From the NCBI GenBank assembly GCA_921293015.1, contig OV121088.1:21551645-21615644 (forward strand): a DNA stretch of 64,000 nucleotides. Direction: 5' to 3'. Both the position numbers and the translations under genes were made by a program. The stretch is from Phorcus lineatus (lineage: Eukaryota > Mollusca > Gastropoda > Trochida > Trochidae). Positions within the stretch are counted from its first letter, which is position 1, and each line of letters begins with the position of its first letter. Shown piece by piece: positions 1 through 11,811 of this stretch. The notes under the pieces were generated by a model. The model did no database searches. It was not told the DNA's origin and saw only the letters and a list, made by a program, of their open reading frames with translations.

Positions 1-2093
1 TTGATGATTGCATGTTCTTCGCCAAACTCAGAAAGAGACGAAGGACTGATTGGACATTAAATATTAGTTACCTCACTGCTGATTCATCAGATAAGACCTG
101 TATTTATCTGCATTTTTTTAAAATTTGAAGTAAACAGGGTTTTCTAATTTATATAAATATATTTTAGTGGGCAATTAATCTTTGCCTTTCCATAATCGCA
201 AAATGTTAAATCTAATTTCAAATGCATTTTTAATTGAAAACAAGTGGCACAGTGTGTTCCAATTATATGGATACAAGTTCAGCTACATCATTCGACCGAC
301 TTTAAATCAATGTTGCCATTTTGTAGTCACTATATATAATTGTTACAGACGAGATTGAAAGTAGACGGGGAAATCTGTTTTCTATCGAGACAGTGCATCC
401 TTTTCACTGAGCGGTACAAGACTGTATACAAGGATAATTTGGAAATATCTTAAAAGAGGAATTCATCAATATGTTCAATTATGTATGACGTTTATGTATT
501 CTTTTCATATGACATTAAAAAGATAGAAAAATGGAGCTAGGTGAATAGATTGTCGGGTAGAGTTTATCACTGTGGTAAAGGGTCATGCTCTTCTACATCA
601 ATAACTCTGACACGACCTTTTGTTCATTTTTGAAAGAATTGTAATTTTTTAATAGTTGTATCGTCATAAGTAGCAAAACATGTTAAGAACCTGTTCGTGT
701 ACCCTGTATGTAGTGCTTCTTCTGTCAATATTCAATCTATTCTGGTGAGTAAATATGTGCTTCGGCACAGTAATTTGGCGATTTTCAATATTTACTTTTC
801 ATTTAGTAAAGTAGGGTAGAGGTTCATGTAATCTGTGCCCCCACGTTCACATAGCATCACAAACAGTTTATCTAGATCGTGCCATTCCGGAATAACATGC
901 TTCTATTTCTAGTCATCATGGTAAATACTTTTAAGTATGTCAATTTTACTTATCAAATAATTAGGAACTCATTAACATAGGTACAGACTTTGATTCAGTC
1001 GTTTTTGTGTATACTTTCAAATATTTGTTTTAACTAAGCAAAAAATTTAAATAAGTAATCAAAATCTGAAATTGCCGTTTTTGTTTGTTTGACAACTGGG
1101 TATAGCTATCTCTGGAAAGTATTTTCCGTCCGATATATAACAAGGTTTTCATAGGGAATAATCAGTGACAATGTGTCCCTTAAACAGTTCGAAGTCACAG
1201 AATACAATAAATAGGAGTAAAATCATTTAAGATGTCCATTTATGTTTAACTTGGAGATTCAAATTGTCATATCCAATATCGGCATTGCTAAGCGCAAAAT
1301 AAGTGTTCTTTTCGCGTTAGGATTTTCAGTGAAACAATGATAGAAATTTTCAGGATGATGGTCTACATGTACATGTTGTAAATTTGTTACGGAATTTAAT
1401 ATACTCATGAACATATGTGAATAATTATTTATCGTTATAAATGTTAAAGAATAGTCTCTCAATACTTGGAATACAAGACTTATAACCTTTTCAATCTCTA
1501 CTTTGCAGTAAATGTAATATTCCCATTAATTCTTCCACATTATTTAAAAACAACTGTTCTGAAAATGAATGTGCAATATGATGATTTCACGAAAAGTAAT
1601 TAGTTTTTTGACATTAACGATTAACCACACTGCTTTTAATACCAAATCACCATGCAATATCGTCAGAGGACGCAGCTCCTTCCTCAATTAAGTTCAGGTG
1701 AGTAATGGGCACAGACTAAGTTGTCAAGGTGGAAAAGCGAAGTTGAGCATGTGCCGAGACTATGAGGCCAAAGTGTTCATGCTTTACTAGTGCAAAAGTT
1801 TGAGAAACTTGAAATATGGGTTAGTTAATGCATCAAACAATGAAGAGTGCCTTAAAGGACATCAGCGACATATTTCTTTATTGCAGAGCATTTTTTTATC
1901 AGTTTGCTGACAAAAGCAAGAGCAAATAGAGCTGAATGTACGAAATTCACAAGCCATCTCAGTAGAAAGGATGTATTTAAACACAACCACACTAATCTAA
2001 ATAAAAGTGTATAAGTTAATTAAAATTGTGTATACAAGAGTGACAGCGGCTTTTCTTGGTGTAACGTTGAAATGACTTTGATGAAAGTAAGAG
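1..2093. other. Unannotated AT-rich DNA
   Basis: I see no credible coding frame, RNA gene or clear repeat here. Short open frames lack recognisable motifs and codon character. The base composition is AT-rich like the rest of the non-element DNA in the window. Confidence 0.5.
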
Positions 2094-2255
2094 TGAGTGA
2101 GGGAGTTGGAGTTAAATGTGTTTTGAACAATTTTTCAGTTATTAAACACGTGGATGACTAGCATCCAAAAGAGAGTGGACAGATCAGGGAGAAAGGGATC
2201 GACATGATGAGAGAAAGACGGAAAGAAAGGCATAGTGAGAGATAGACAACAGGTT
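2094..2255 (-). repeat. Left copy of inverted SINE-like repeat
   Basis: About 160 bp here are the reverse complement of 5193-5357 at high identity, with a few substitutions and small indels. The outer end carries a GAGTGAGTGAGG run, which on the minus strand becomes a CCTCACTCACTC tail of the type that closes many gastropod SINEs. The inner boundary is sharp, at AACCTGTTGTCTATC read on the minus strand. There is no recognisable tRNA head, so this is either a headless SINE-type unit or one arm of a larger inverted-repeat element. Confidence 0.6.
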
Positions 2256-2420
2256 TTAGAACGACTCAAATTTGGTCTGGCTTCTACCTGTCGACCTGTC
2301 CAGTTTGGGTGCCCCTATCAGGAGCATGTAAGCTCCGGCTGGCATAGCTCTCGGGGTTTCTGAAGCACGCAAACCACCACACCACGATAAGGTATTGAGT
2401 CCAGTGGTGGATGAAAGTAA
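2256..2420. repeat. Dispersed repeat, copy A
   Basis: Positions 2372-2410, beginning AACCACCACACCACGATAA, resemble 62614-62652 at about 32 of 39 bases. That marks a dispersed repeat family with a second copy near the other end of the window. The segment abuts the inverted repeat arm ending at 2255 and may belong to the same composite element. A 64-residue minus-strand open frame overlaps it but shows no domain. Confidence 0.35.
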
Positions 2421-2987
2421 GAAATAACTGATGTTATGAACATTCATCAAGAAAGAGGTTTGACTGAGATTGAAAGCAAATCATTTAATAACAACGCCTA
2501 AATTTCGGAGATAGAAGTGACACCACGACTGCAATCTTCATAAACATCCGACAATGAAAACCCTTTCCAGGCGTGACTTATACAACTAGTTTAAATTAGT
2601 AAGTGCATATAAATAGGGTTTTGATTGAGAGTCACCAGATCTTTTGGAAGTAAGATGGGTCTTTCTCAGGCAATACACTTTACCAGTCTTGATGACAAAT
2701 GTATATAATGACGATTTGGTATTAAAAAATATGATCGTTGAAAAGATAAAAGTTTATTTGTGAAAGATAATTTCATAGTGGCTTATGGTGTTATGATTAT
2801 TTATATACAGAAACTTTAATATTTTTAATGAAAAACAATAAATTCGGCTTTAAATCGCATGCTATAGTATAGTAATTCAACATCCATTTTAAAATGAGAA
2901 TGATCTGGCGGTTGATTGACTGACTGAGTATAAACATTCACAGGTGGTTTTCAACACATTCATTGACAGCTTTTGACGTTTAAATGA

Positions 2988-3980
2988 CTACTGAAGTTCC
3001 CTTGATCCCCTGGCATAGTGTTGTAAACAGTTCCCATTAATAACGTGTATGGCCTCCCCTTGCCACAATACATGCATTAACCTTCCGTCCCATGGAGAAA
3101 AAATCAAACGTCTAACATCATTACGTGTTATAGGCTGCCATTTTTGTTGGAGAGCTTGAGCAAGTTGCTGGCGGTTATCTGAAGATGGTCGTCGTTGACG
3201 AATACGACGATCCAAAGCGTCCCAAAGATGATCGATCGGTGACATATCAGACGAGCATGCTGGCCACGGCAAAACATTCGATGTTGTTGCAAGAAAGTTC
3301 TGAGTAACTCGAGCTGTGTGAACTCGGGCATTGTCTTGTTGAAAGATCACACCTTGTGCCTGTTGTCGAAGAAAGGGACAGACGACGGGATGGAGAATGT
3401 CATCGACGTAACGCTGATCCGTTAGATTTCAATTCATGATAACAAGCGGCGTCTTCTCCTCACCAAGTATGCCTCTCCAAACCATGACACTTCCTCCTCC
3501 GTAGGGCACCACTTCCTGAACTCAACATTCAGCGGTTTTCTCTCCCCGACGGCGGTAAACACATACTCTTCCAACTGCTTTGAAGAGACAGAACCGACTT
3601 TCGTCAGAGAAAAGCACCCTCTGTCATTGACGTCGCTGCCAACGTAAAACTGTCCTCGCCCATCTCGGTCTTCGTTGGCGATTTTTGTCTGTCAACAGAT
3701 CTGTATGCCCTGAATGCCCTGACGTCTGGCCACTGTGCGTCTGCTTACCCGGTGACCCAGGGCATTCGACGCCGATGACGTCACTGTCAGGAAGCGGTTT
3801 TTGAGGTGTAACGTGCGCATATGGGTGGGTTGTAACTCACGGTCGGCCTGATATTGGTCTCTCTGATGTCTGTCCCGAATAACGATAACGTTGCATTGGT
3901 CTTGTGACAGTTGTACGGTGACAGCCAAGCGTTCTTACACCATGGGTGTGGGTGGCTCCCATTTCAATCATCCCGATTAC
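2988..3980 (-). pseudogene. Tc1-like transposase, broken
   Basis: Read on the minus strand, the region gives an N-terminal paired-type DNA-binding part (GVRTLGCHRTTVTRPMQRY, then a GRP-type hook at 3840-3860). It continues as an RTLHLKNRFLTVTSSASNA segment and then a DDE catalytic domain with FSDESRF, FQQDNARVHTA and SPIDHLWDALDRR. These are the expected Tc1/mariner (IS630 superfamily) landmarks in order. The gene is dead: there is a stop after the GRP motif, at least one frameshift, and further stops in the middle third. The third catalytic position reads D (PID) where most Tc1 proteins have E, and I count 33 residues between the second and third acidic residues. The element's own terminal inverted repeats were not found. 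Confidence 0.85.
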
Positions 3981-4021
3981 TCGTTGTAGTAAAGTCAATC
4001 TTGTCATTCTTCAAGTGTTTT

Positions 4022-4920
4022 TTTATTCAAATTCAAATTCATTTATTCTCAAAAACGCCACCGACGGTGGTACATGACCATAGAAATATATAACAAAGAA
4101 ATATACATAGTTTCCAAGATGAACAGGTGAAATTTTCATTTAACGAGTAACAAGAGACTGAAGATGGGTGTAAGCATTGAATAAAACAGTCATGGTCACA
4201 GTTATTGTACATGCAATGTAAATCAGGATTTAGTTACGAGGATCTTTATAAATTTCGATAGTTTTTTCAATTTTTTGGTATCCTTATTGGATATTAGTTG
4301 TTTGAATTTGAAAAGGTCTGGCCAAATGAAATAGTAATTGTCAATGAGCTGTACCCGATGGTGGTGAAGAGCCTCACACCTCCGTAGGTAGTGAAACTCA
4401 TCGGGCGAGTTACACAGATTGCACGTACGTTCTGTTTTAGGAATTGCTTGCCATCTGCCTGTTTCAATTGGTAGTTTGTGGTTGCTGGTTCTGAATTGTA
4501 ATAATGGCATGTATATCGATTAATCGAGATAGAGATATTCCTCTAAAGCAGGGTTTTCCTTAAATAATTTGTAGTAAAAACCTTTATAGCTGGTAGTTAT
4601 TTCTGATCTCCATGTTTGGGTGAATTGATCTTTTAGAATTGAATTTACCATCGAAACAAGCCACGATGTCGGGCAACTAGATGGGTTATAAAAAAAAAGG
4701 TGTAACTCAAAGTGGGTGTCTGACATCCAATTCGCATTGGTCTTATACCCGTCGGGCATGGGGCTATTTTGCTTTGCATAAAAAAGGTGAAAACCATAAT
4801 TTGACAATATTTGGGAAAAGCATGCGTTTGATACTACAATTCAATATGAAACAATCATTGTTGTATATGGGCGATGTGTTATCATGCGATTGGGTTTGAA
4901 TCTGGCAATTTTCATAAATG
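4022..4920 (-). mobile_element. LINE 3' end, 5'-truncated
   Basis: On the minus strand 4807-4223 reads as the C-terminal part of a non-LTR retrotransposon ORF2. It ends with the LLQFRTSNHKLPIETGRW segment and a zinc-knuckle stretch CNLCNSPDEFHYLRRCEALH. One in-frame TAA at 4520-4522 splits the two open pieces, which are otherwise in the same frame. The stop codon ends the frame at 4223. The 3' untranslated part then runs to about 4022, holds a small CCACC-GA-CGGTGG hairpin near 4063-4075, and finishes in AATAAATG-type repeats and an A-run next to the Tc1 relic. The coding signal fades at about 4920. The knuckle pattern is shared with the LINE relics at 17 kb and 32 kb. Confidence 0.75.
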
Positions 4921-5192
4921 TTTTAAGAATATAAATTGATTTGAATGTAGGTAACCTTTCCTCTTGTGGGGACAAACTGTGCACGTCTCATATCATTGAA
5001 GGTGTATGATAAACAAATAAAAGCGTAGAGACTTAAGCATTTATAGACACGTTGATTATTTCTCGGGGTAGTTATGTTACAAATCGGAAAAACGTGATTC
5101 GATGCATATAAAGTTTCGTTTCTGTGAAAGGCGAGTGAGTTTGGAGTTAACGTGTTTTCACAACCTAACAAACTGGTTTCGAAGATTAATTT

Positions 5193-5357
5193 AACCTGTT
5201 GTCTATCTCTCACTATGCCTTTCTTTCCGTCTTTTCCCTCATCCTGTCGATCCCTTTCTCCCTTGTCTGTCCACTCTCTTTTGGATGCTTGTCATCCACG
5301 TGTTTAATAACTGAAATATTGTTCAAAACACGTTAAACCCCAATCACTCACTCACCT
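5193..5357 (+). repeat. Right copy of inverted SINE-like repeat
   Basis: This is the reverse-complement partner of 2094-2255. It begins AACCTGTTGTCTATCTCTC and ends in CAATCACTCACTCACC, so the tails of the two copies point away from each other and the heads face inward. The pair brackets the Tc1 relic and the LINE end, about 3.26 kb end to end. I saw no clear target-site duplication outside the pair. Confidence 0.6.
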
Positions 5358-6586
5358 AATTTAACCATCTTAAGAAACAATAACTTTAACCTTATGGTTA
5401 CTTAAAACGAGATTAAGATAAAAAGGCTCATCGACGCCACTGTTTTAACTAAACAAATATATTAAATACTGATAACGGAAATGGTTTTCTCTCTGATTAT
5501 GTCAACTCGAATTCACATTGCATTAGGAGACGTAGGCGGTAATGAACATCACCTTACAAATTGAGTTTATGCAGTCTTTGTTAATAACCGGCCTTATACC
5601 TTGTAACTGACAAGGGCAACTCCCGCCCACACAGAGTCAGCATAGCAATTTACATAACAAATTTGAGTTTATTAACTTTACAAATTGACATGTAGCAATG
5701 TTGAATATATGTGTATATCTGTGCTTTATTTACGAAATGGCATTATTTTTTGGTTTAGTGCTTCGGAAATCTGGGTTTTTGAGGAAGTAAAGTATATTGC
5801 ACAAGAGAAAGTACACAGGGCACTGGGGACAAAGGTGTATCTCTCGTCCGCTAGAAGAAATGTCGTTGAATTTTAAATTCGCATCTTGTCAAAGTAGCAA
5901 TAAATCTAAAGACTTCCAAAAACAATAAGAATCCACATCCAACGTGTTTGCCAAATAACTTTTAAAAAATCCCATTCCTATTTTAGCAATGGTTTGTAAG
6001 ATGTTTGTTTTACTTGGTATAATTGGGAAAGTATATAAGGTTGTCTAGTTGTCTTGTATGAGGTTTGAAGGCATTGTTACAGAACCCTATTGCTAGAAGC
6101 TATCAGAACACCCGTCTGACAGACATCGCATTTCCGGATCACAGCTCCTGGAACAGAACGTCATGCACCCCCAATCTCCATATGACTGTTTGATTCAGCT
6201 GATTTTTGGACATCAGCAATTTATCAAAATCATAGTTTTAAGAGAGAGCATCATCATCAATAACATCACCATACACCACACACCACAACAACCATCATTA
6301 TCATCCTCAAAGCTGTCACGTTGCGGGCCTTGATGTCGACCTACTCTCTAGGAAGAGCGCACTGGCTCTAGCTTCCCATCCACAAGAGTCGAACTATGAC
6401 TCTCATTAGCAACAAGAACAACAGGCATTGGAACAGAGATGTATTCCATAGAGCCTACTGCTAATTGAAATGCATTGTATGATACTCTAGGCTTTTGATG
6501 GTATCATGATAGTGTCCATGTTACATTGTTTGACTCATCTTCACAGCAATAGTCATTCAGTTGCAGACAGCAAACTTTATCAACAT
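5358..6586. other. Unannotated DNA with CA/CAT-rich patch
   Basis: No gene is recognised. Positions 6249-6310 are a low-complexity CAT/CAC-rich run. A short open frame at 5685-5876 has no motif. Confidence 0.45.
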
Positions 6587-6970
6587 TCCCTTAGTTTGCA
6601 TTTGGACACTTAACCTGGATTGTTATAAGTACACAAGTACACAAAAGAGTTGCAAGTACTCATAATTCTACTCTTAGTGCAAATAATGTAAAATAAATGA
6701 TATACATTAGTAGAGAAGAGAAAATAGTTTTTTTCCAAGGCTGAGTTGGTGTATTTCAATGATAGTAGATTAACGGTAGGTCCCTTGGTTTGCTTTTGGA
6801 CACTTAATTTGTGTTATAAGTACAGATAAGGACACAAAAGGGTTACAAGTACTCATAATTCTATTCTCAGTGCAAATAATGTAAAATGAAATCATATACA
6901 TTAACTGTAGAGAAGAGAAAATAGATGTTTTCCAAGGCTGAGTTGGTGTATTTCAATGATAGTAGATTAA
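6587..6970 (+). repeat. Two-copy tandem duplication, ~194 bp
   Basis: Copy one is about 6587-6780 and copy two about 6781-6970. Both begin TCCCTT(A/G)GTTTGC and end in the same GATAGTAGATTAA. Scattered substitutions and short indels separate them, so the duplication is not recent. No coding potential is seen in either copy. Confidence 0.85.
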
Positions 6971-7784
6971 GTATGTTATACGTATAAGCATGGGGACCAC
7001 TAGTGGCCGGTGGACTATAGCTGACGAAATCTAATCTTAGATTAGGATGATGATCTATGACGTTGAGTTATCATCCTAAACTAGTTATCTTATGTACAGG
7101 TTGTGTTCGGCTTATTCCCGTGACCAGATCTCAACTTGACGTCATTAGTCTGCCGATTGAGGTTCCAGACTCTTGGAATCACACTCTTGGAAGTTCAGGG
7201 CATTTTGATTGATTGACTTTACCTCATTGATTTGTCCTGTAGCTTGCCATCTTTAAGTGTTTGTCATGCACTGTTTACTACGGTTTAGAGGTGACATCGT
7301 AGTGAAGCGCGTCCCTCCATTTTATAGCCTTTAAAACCCAAGATAAGTTTTCTTCAAAACAATGAAGCTGTACGTCGCTCCCCGAAGCTTGGAATTGCTC
7401 CTGTCAGAGTAGTGTTACCAGATCGACGGATTGGCATCAGAGTTTCTTTGGATTTTCTATTGAATTTTGATAGATTTCATCATTCATCTTATATTATGCA
7501 TTTATTAATTCTAAAATTAGGCTAGCAACCAGTGATTAAACATGTACTGCTTTTCATAAGCTTGTTATCTCCTGTATTAGGTAAACATGTTGAAATATAA
7601 GATTTATACAATAGGAAATCGAACATTTAACACAAACTTCGGGCAAAAGCAACATGTAACTTCTTATGTTCCCAAGTATATCTTTAGCTGCAACGAGGCA
7701 AAATGGTAATGTCGCTTACACGAGACAGGTAGCAACATATATGCACATACTGAAATAAGAGGAAAATAGTGTAAAGATATCAAG
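6971..7784. other. Unannotated DNA
   Basis: Nothing recognisable as a gene, RNA or repeat. The stretch separates the tandem duplication from the direct-repeat structure that starts at 7785. Confidence 0.4.
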
Positions 7785-8037
7785 TAACATACACAAGCAT
7801 TTCCAAGATTTAAAATGTTTACATATTTCTATAATTTGAAAAAGAGTTTTATGCTAAAACCTCATGGTTGCAGATACTTTTATGACATCTTGATAAAGAA
7901 AGACAATCTACCAAAGGTCTGTGTTAAATGGCAAACCCAATTTCCTGAAGGTATTAACTGGAAAGATGTATTTAACATACACAAGCATTTCCAAGATTTA
8001 AAATGTTTACATATTTCTATAATTTGAAAAAGAGTTT
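7785..8037 (+). repeat. 65-bp direct repeat flanking LINE-derived filler
   Basis: Positions 7785-7849 and 7973-8037 are identical over 65 bp. Between them, 7850-7972 is an exact copy of the interior of the LINE at 9523-9645. The identity runs to 7974/9647 because the junction shares a TTA. The LINE segment encodes the FYDILIKKDNLPKVCVKW region and is in the same orientation as its source, 1,673 bp downstream. It has no LINE 3' end, poly-A tail or terminal repeat, so ordinary transposition does not explain it. The open frame at 7815-8027 is only an accident of this structure. Confidence 0.95.
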
Positions 8038-8430
8038 CTGGTTTCATGTCACTATCTTATATCTTATGTTGTTTAATCAGGGTGAAAACATATGTTATCT
8101 GTATACAACATTTGTGAATTTAACGACCGTATGATTATGGTTTTTATGTACGTTATAGGCTGGTATAAAGGAAGTGAGTAATGTCCTTAAACATATTCGA
8201 GATATTTATACCGTCTTGAGAAGTTTAGTTGTAACCTGGATACCTTTGTGGATTTTCATAATTACAATACCAACATACAAGGAAACTTCTAATGTTCACT
8301 TTAATTTTTTGTGAAATGCATTTTAGAAATGTGCACTTTTATTGAGTTTTACCTTTGCCAGCAAATTGTCTGAAATAGCTTACGTTATAGCAGCTAGTTA
8401 AAATGCAGAAGGTAAACAAGAGTTCTACAT

Positions 8431-10509
8431 ACAAATATTAGGGATAATGATAAGGCAAAATAAGGAAATCAAGGGTATTGTTTTACATGACACTGAACAC
8501 AAAATAGGACGATATGCTGACGATACAGAAATGTTTTTAGATGGATCTGAAAATAGTTTACGGGCAGCAATGAATACTCTAGAAACTTTTTATAACATGT
8601 CTGGACTGAAAATGAACAAGCAAAAAACAAAGGTTGTATGGCTGGGCTCTATGGCAGGAAGTGGCCTTAAACTATGTAAAAATTTTCAATTGTACTGGGA
8701 AAAGGGGAACTTTGAAGTTTTTGGATTCACACTTAATGCAATGCTGGAAGACTTATGGGTGATACACACGCGCAAAAAAGGTAGACAATATTAAAAAAAT
8801 ATTAGGGAATTGGCGAAAACGCAATTTAATGTTAATTGGCAAAATAGTAGTAATCAAATCTTTGGCAATGTCAACACTAGTACATATATTTACAGCTTTA
8901 CCTAATCCGCCAAAGTCTTTCATCAAAGATCTTAATAAATTATTTTTTGAATTTTTATGGAACGGTAAAAAAAGATAAAATTAAACGGGAAAATATTATG
9001 CGAAACTATGATGAGGGAGGGTTACGAATGATACATATAGATTCATTTGTCACTTCCTTAAAATTGTCATATATACAGAGACACATTAGAAATGATAAAC
9101 AACAACAAAACTTTCCAGTAGATTAAATATTCAAGCTTGGAGCTAATATTGACACATTTGTTACTTTAGAAAACCCTTTTTGGCGAAATGTACTGGAATC
9201 CTGGAACACTTATAACAGGCTGTATAAATGTGATGGAAATAAAATAGGGGATATTTTGACGGAACTGCTTTGGCTAAATCATCAGTTTATTCATCCAGAT
9301 TTTATTATCAAGTCTTGGTTTTTTAAAGGAGTCTGTAATATTAGAGATATATGTGATTCTAAAGGTATATTTTTTTTGAACAATTAAAAAATTATATGAT
9401 TTGAAGGGCACTATACTACATTACAATAAAATGTTATTAAATATTCCTATCAAATGGAGAAAAGTCATTTCTGAGGAACATTTTATCAAAGAAAATATTA
9501 ATATTTCAGAAGCATTAAGAAATATGCTAAAACCTCATGGTTGCAGATACTTTTATGACATCTTGATAAAGAAAGACAATCTACCAAAGGTCTGTGTTAA
9601 ATGGCAAACCCAATTTCCTGAAGGTATTAACTGGAAAGATGTATTTACTAGATTTAGAAAATGTACAAAAGATGCTAAACTGATTGATTTCCAATACAGA
9701 TTCATTCATAAGAAGATTTACACTAAGCGTGAGTTGTTGTACATGAAAATTGTTGACGACGATATATGTTCGGGGTTGTTTTTTTTTTTGTTTTTTTATT
9801 TATTTATTACAAGAGAATGGTACAAACAAATTGTATGATTTCATCATATGAAAGATAAATGTTGTAACAAGAACGAAAAGAGACTGAGATAGAGATAGAG
9901 ATAAACAGTGATACAAGAAGAGTGAAAGAAACTCACGTTTCAATGTTATGTTAAAAATTATGTTATGATATATGTTCGTTTTGTATGGAAGAGAAAGAAA
10001 ATGTATTATTGTAAGCAAATCAAAACTTTTTGGTCTCGATTAGAAATGTTCTTAAAAGACAAAATACCCGATTTTGTCTTAACTAAGTTTATAGTCTTTT
10101 TTGGCTCACAAGACTCCAATTACCCTTTTAACCATATTACCCTATTGGCTAAGAAATACATACATACCATGAGCATAAGAAGGGAAATTCCTACATTTCA
10201 AAATTTTTACAAATCTCTAAAAGAGATAATTAAAGTCGAAAAATATATTGCAACAAAAAAAACAAATACTTTATATTTGGAAAAAAATGGAGACCATTGG
10301 TTAAAGATTTTCTTAGGTGGCATCAGTATCTTTATATTATCATAGACCATAAATAATAAGAATGATAAAGATCTGTAATACCAGTCTATGTGTACATTAT
10401 GAATGACAAGTAATAATATGCCATGTAGAAATGATACAAAGTAAGGTTTAGTTGAATGTATGTAAAGGACATGATGACAATGATTTTTGAACTGAATAAA
10501 AAGAAAAAA
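8431..10509 (+). mobile_element. 5'-truncated LINE with RT catalytic motif
   Basis: The element starts inside the reverse transcriptase, just upstream of the YADD catalytic box (GRYADDTEMFLDGS near 8511). It continues through the thumb and a long C-terminal region with VDNIKKILGNWRKRNLMLIG, the FYDILIKKDNLPK segment and a DICS-FCMEEKE cysteine pair. The 3' end is an A-rich tail at about 10490-10509. A 13-bp direct repeat, AAGAGTTCTACAT, flanks it at 8418-8430 and 10510-10522, which fixes both ends as one target-primed insertion. Frameshifts near 8790, 8970 and 9385 and a stop near 9125 inactivate it. The style is L1/Tx1-like, but the clade was not tested. A LINE tail interrupts it at 9773-9966. 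Confidence 0.88.
9773..9966 (-). mobile_element. Short LINE 3' tail nested in LINE
   Basis: A 194-bp insert breaks the host LINE frame exactly between DICS and FCME. It is flanked by a 12-bp duplication, GATATATGTTCG, at 9761-9772 and 9967-9978. On the minus strand it ends in TTGTAATAAATAAATAAA followed by a long A-rich tail, the look of a severely 5'-truncated LINE 3' untranslated region. It holds no coding sequence. The two open frames that cross it are chimeras of host LINE and insert. Confidence 0.85.
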
Positions 10510-10522
10510 AAGAGTTCTACAT

Positions 10523-11811
10523 TACCATTTACGATGATAAGCATTCAAGTTTCAAACTAAATCAGAATGCCCCACAGATATTGCCTACATTCTGAAAGTT
10601 TTTAATAGTTTTTATATATGTAATATATATGTATATATATAATATGTATTTATCCAGTTAAGAAATAGATTAAAGATTAAACATGTTTATGTTCGAATGT
10701 CACTGTTAGAGGATTTCAGGGATTCGTTGAATAATTATTGAGTGTAATTAATTGTTTCATATGGGGAATTTGCCCCGCTTTATGATTGTAGAAGACTTTG
10801 TCAGATTCTTGAAATGCCACTCATCTCTAGTGTCAAGATTATATGTCATCGATGACATGAAAATGTGCAAGGATCACTATATTCTCGATAGGCTACGTTC
10901 AACAATATGGCGCTCTGTTAGTGATAGTGATTGTTCTATCATTGTGTAATACGTCGTTCAACAGTATCTGATTCATAGACAGTTACAAAGCAGGAGAGAT
11001 AAGTCAGTCTTTGTCAGTTTCTATATGAATTTAATCATTTTTAGTAGTCAATAATACTTTTTTGGTGGTTGTATTAAGATTATGCTTATCATTTTAGTAT
11101 TAAAGTAGTTCAGTGAATTTCTATACAACGTATATCCATGTATAAAATACATAAGATTGAGAATTTCTTGATTAGTAATATTAGTCATTGCTTCATTGGT
11201 CATAAACACAAAATTGCATTATGATTTCTTCATAGGTGAACTTGTTATAGAAAGTCATCAAATGTATAGCGCAAAGGAACTGTCAGCATTTTGCATTGTG
11301 ATATCATGTTTTGATAATGCCATTGCTTTGTGATAATTCAATTAAAACAAGTACATGTAGCTTCATCTTTTGGATGAGTGATTATGTCATACCGTACACG
11401 TATTTTCCAAAAAACTAGTAAAGCTCTGCGAGGAATATAACGTACACATCGAGGGAGTTTTGTGTAGAGTTCACATTTAATAACGATGATTGCACACATC
11501 TAGCTTCAATAATTACGTTTCTTCCCTGGAGCGTTAGGTGTAATTTCAAACTACACGTTAGAAAAAGTCTTTGTGCTATTGGTATATACCTTGGGAATGA
11601 TGAGAAACTTTCAGAATTTAAGAAGAAAACGCCTGTAATAGACATTTTTATGATTAATCACTAGTATAATAAGATCTGTCGAATCTGTTGGATGCTTAGA
11701 CAGCAGTTTGAAATGTCAACATTTTTAAAAACAACATGAAACTATAAATATGTTAAAGATGATTAAACATACTTTTACTTTTTTTTTGTGATTATATTCA
11801 ACCAATGCTTG
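10523..11811. other. Unannotated DNA with AT-dinucleotide patch
   Basis: No gene is recognised. Positions 10611-10652 are a TATATGTA-rich simple sequence. The short open frames at 10752 and 11415 have no motif. Confidence 0.4.

Noticed and set aside
7815..8027. 70-residue open frame on the plus strand
   Set aside because: It is a chimera of the 65-bp repeat and the copied LINE piece, not an independent gene.
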